From: Megalonaias nervosa
Lineage: Eukaryota; Mollusca; Bivalvia; Unionida; Unionidae
Reading direction: 5' to 3'
Assembly: GCA_016617855.1 (NCBI GenBank)
Contig: JAECUM010017498.1
Span: 1 to 64,000 of the forward strand
Length of the DNA stretch: 64,000 bases
This document shows, piece by piece, positions 63,899 through 64,000 of this stretch. Each line of letters opens with the position of its first letter. The stretch's first letter is position 1. Position numbers and translations under genes: made by a program. The notes beneath the pieces are model-generated. The model searched no databases, had not been told where the DNA came from, and worked only from the letters and a program-made list of their open reading frames with translations.

Positions 63899-64000
63899 TT
63901 AAATCAGCCCAGACGCGAATGCCTACACCATGTTTCTGTCTCATCTACGTCTGCTCTAATAAAAGATATTTCACACCAATGACAGCTTGTGCTGCTCTTG

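Overview
This is eukaryotic, AT-rich genomic DNA. Its make-up points to a bivalve mollusc: two intronless Toll-like receptor genes, a tRNA-derived SINE, many minisatellites and microsatellites, and several transposon classes. The species assignment is inference. No prokaryotic operons, rRNA genes or CRISPR arrays were seen.

Layout. 0-6.1 kb is minisatellite-rich DNA with a solo LTR (4999-5923, TSD TGAAG). 7.8-12.5 kb is a nest of retroelement debris: an internally deleted minus-strand Ty3/Gypsy-type element whose integrase remnant lies upstream of the reverse-transcriptase start (Gmr1-like order), plus a plus-strand LTR and gag fragment. A possible Polinton minor-capsid remnant sits at 7.85-8.2 kb. 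A Toll-like receptor gene occupies 16683-19049 (minus).

20465-36254 is a complete Polinton/Maverick, 15,790 bp long, with ~450-490 bp terminal inverted repeats and a perfect 6-bp target duplication (CTGAAA). It carries the packaging ATPase, minor and major capsid proteins, adenovirus-type protease, protein-primed DNA polymerase B and an integrase. The integrase is fused to a PLA2-like domain in front and a chromodomain behind. There are also small capsid-maturation substrates, an HNH endonuclease, a two-helix membrane protein, a fibre pseudogene and several unrecognised ORFs. Everything except the fibre gene reads open. Each TIR contains a core promoter facing inward (three-unit heat-shock-element motif, NRF1-like palindrome, TATA box and Inr at ideal spacing) and ends at a consensus splice donor. 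Eight internal genes share an AATTTTATNTAA-like box 23-28 nt upstream of their ATG. Together these suggest a two-tier, virus-like transcription programme, which is inference.

36.3-39.8 kb holds minisatellites, a SINE and a ~0.38-kb dispersed repeat. 39.8-46.9 kb is a second, heavily decayed Polinton of another lineage. It has integrase and PLA2 remnants on the minus strand, and coiled-coil, capsid, core and protease remnants on the plus strand, and it is interrupted by a solo LTR (44941-45837, TSD AGCAT). A second Toll-like receptor paralogue lies at 51548-54013 (minus). The two TLR loci share collinear flanking minisatellites, so they arose by segmental duplication, and the intact Polinton later inserted ~1.4 kb upstream of the first copy. 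54.9-64 kb holds LTR copies, a LINE RT fragment, direct repeats, a Gypsy integrase-to-RT fragment and a frameshifted hAT (ZBED1-like) transposase.
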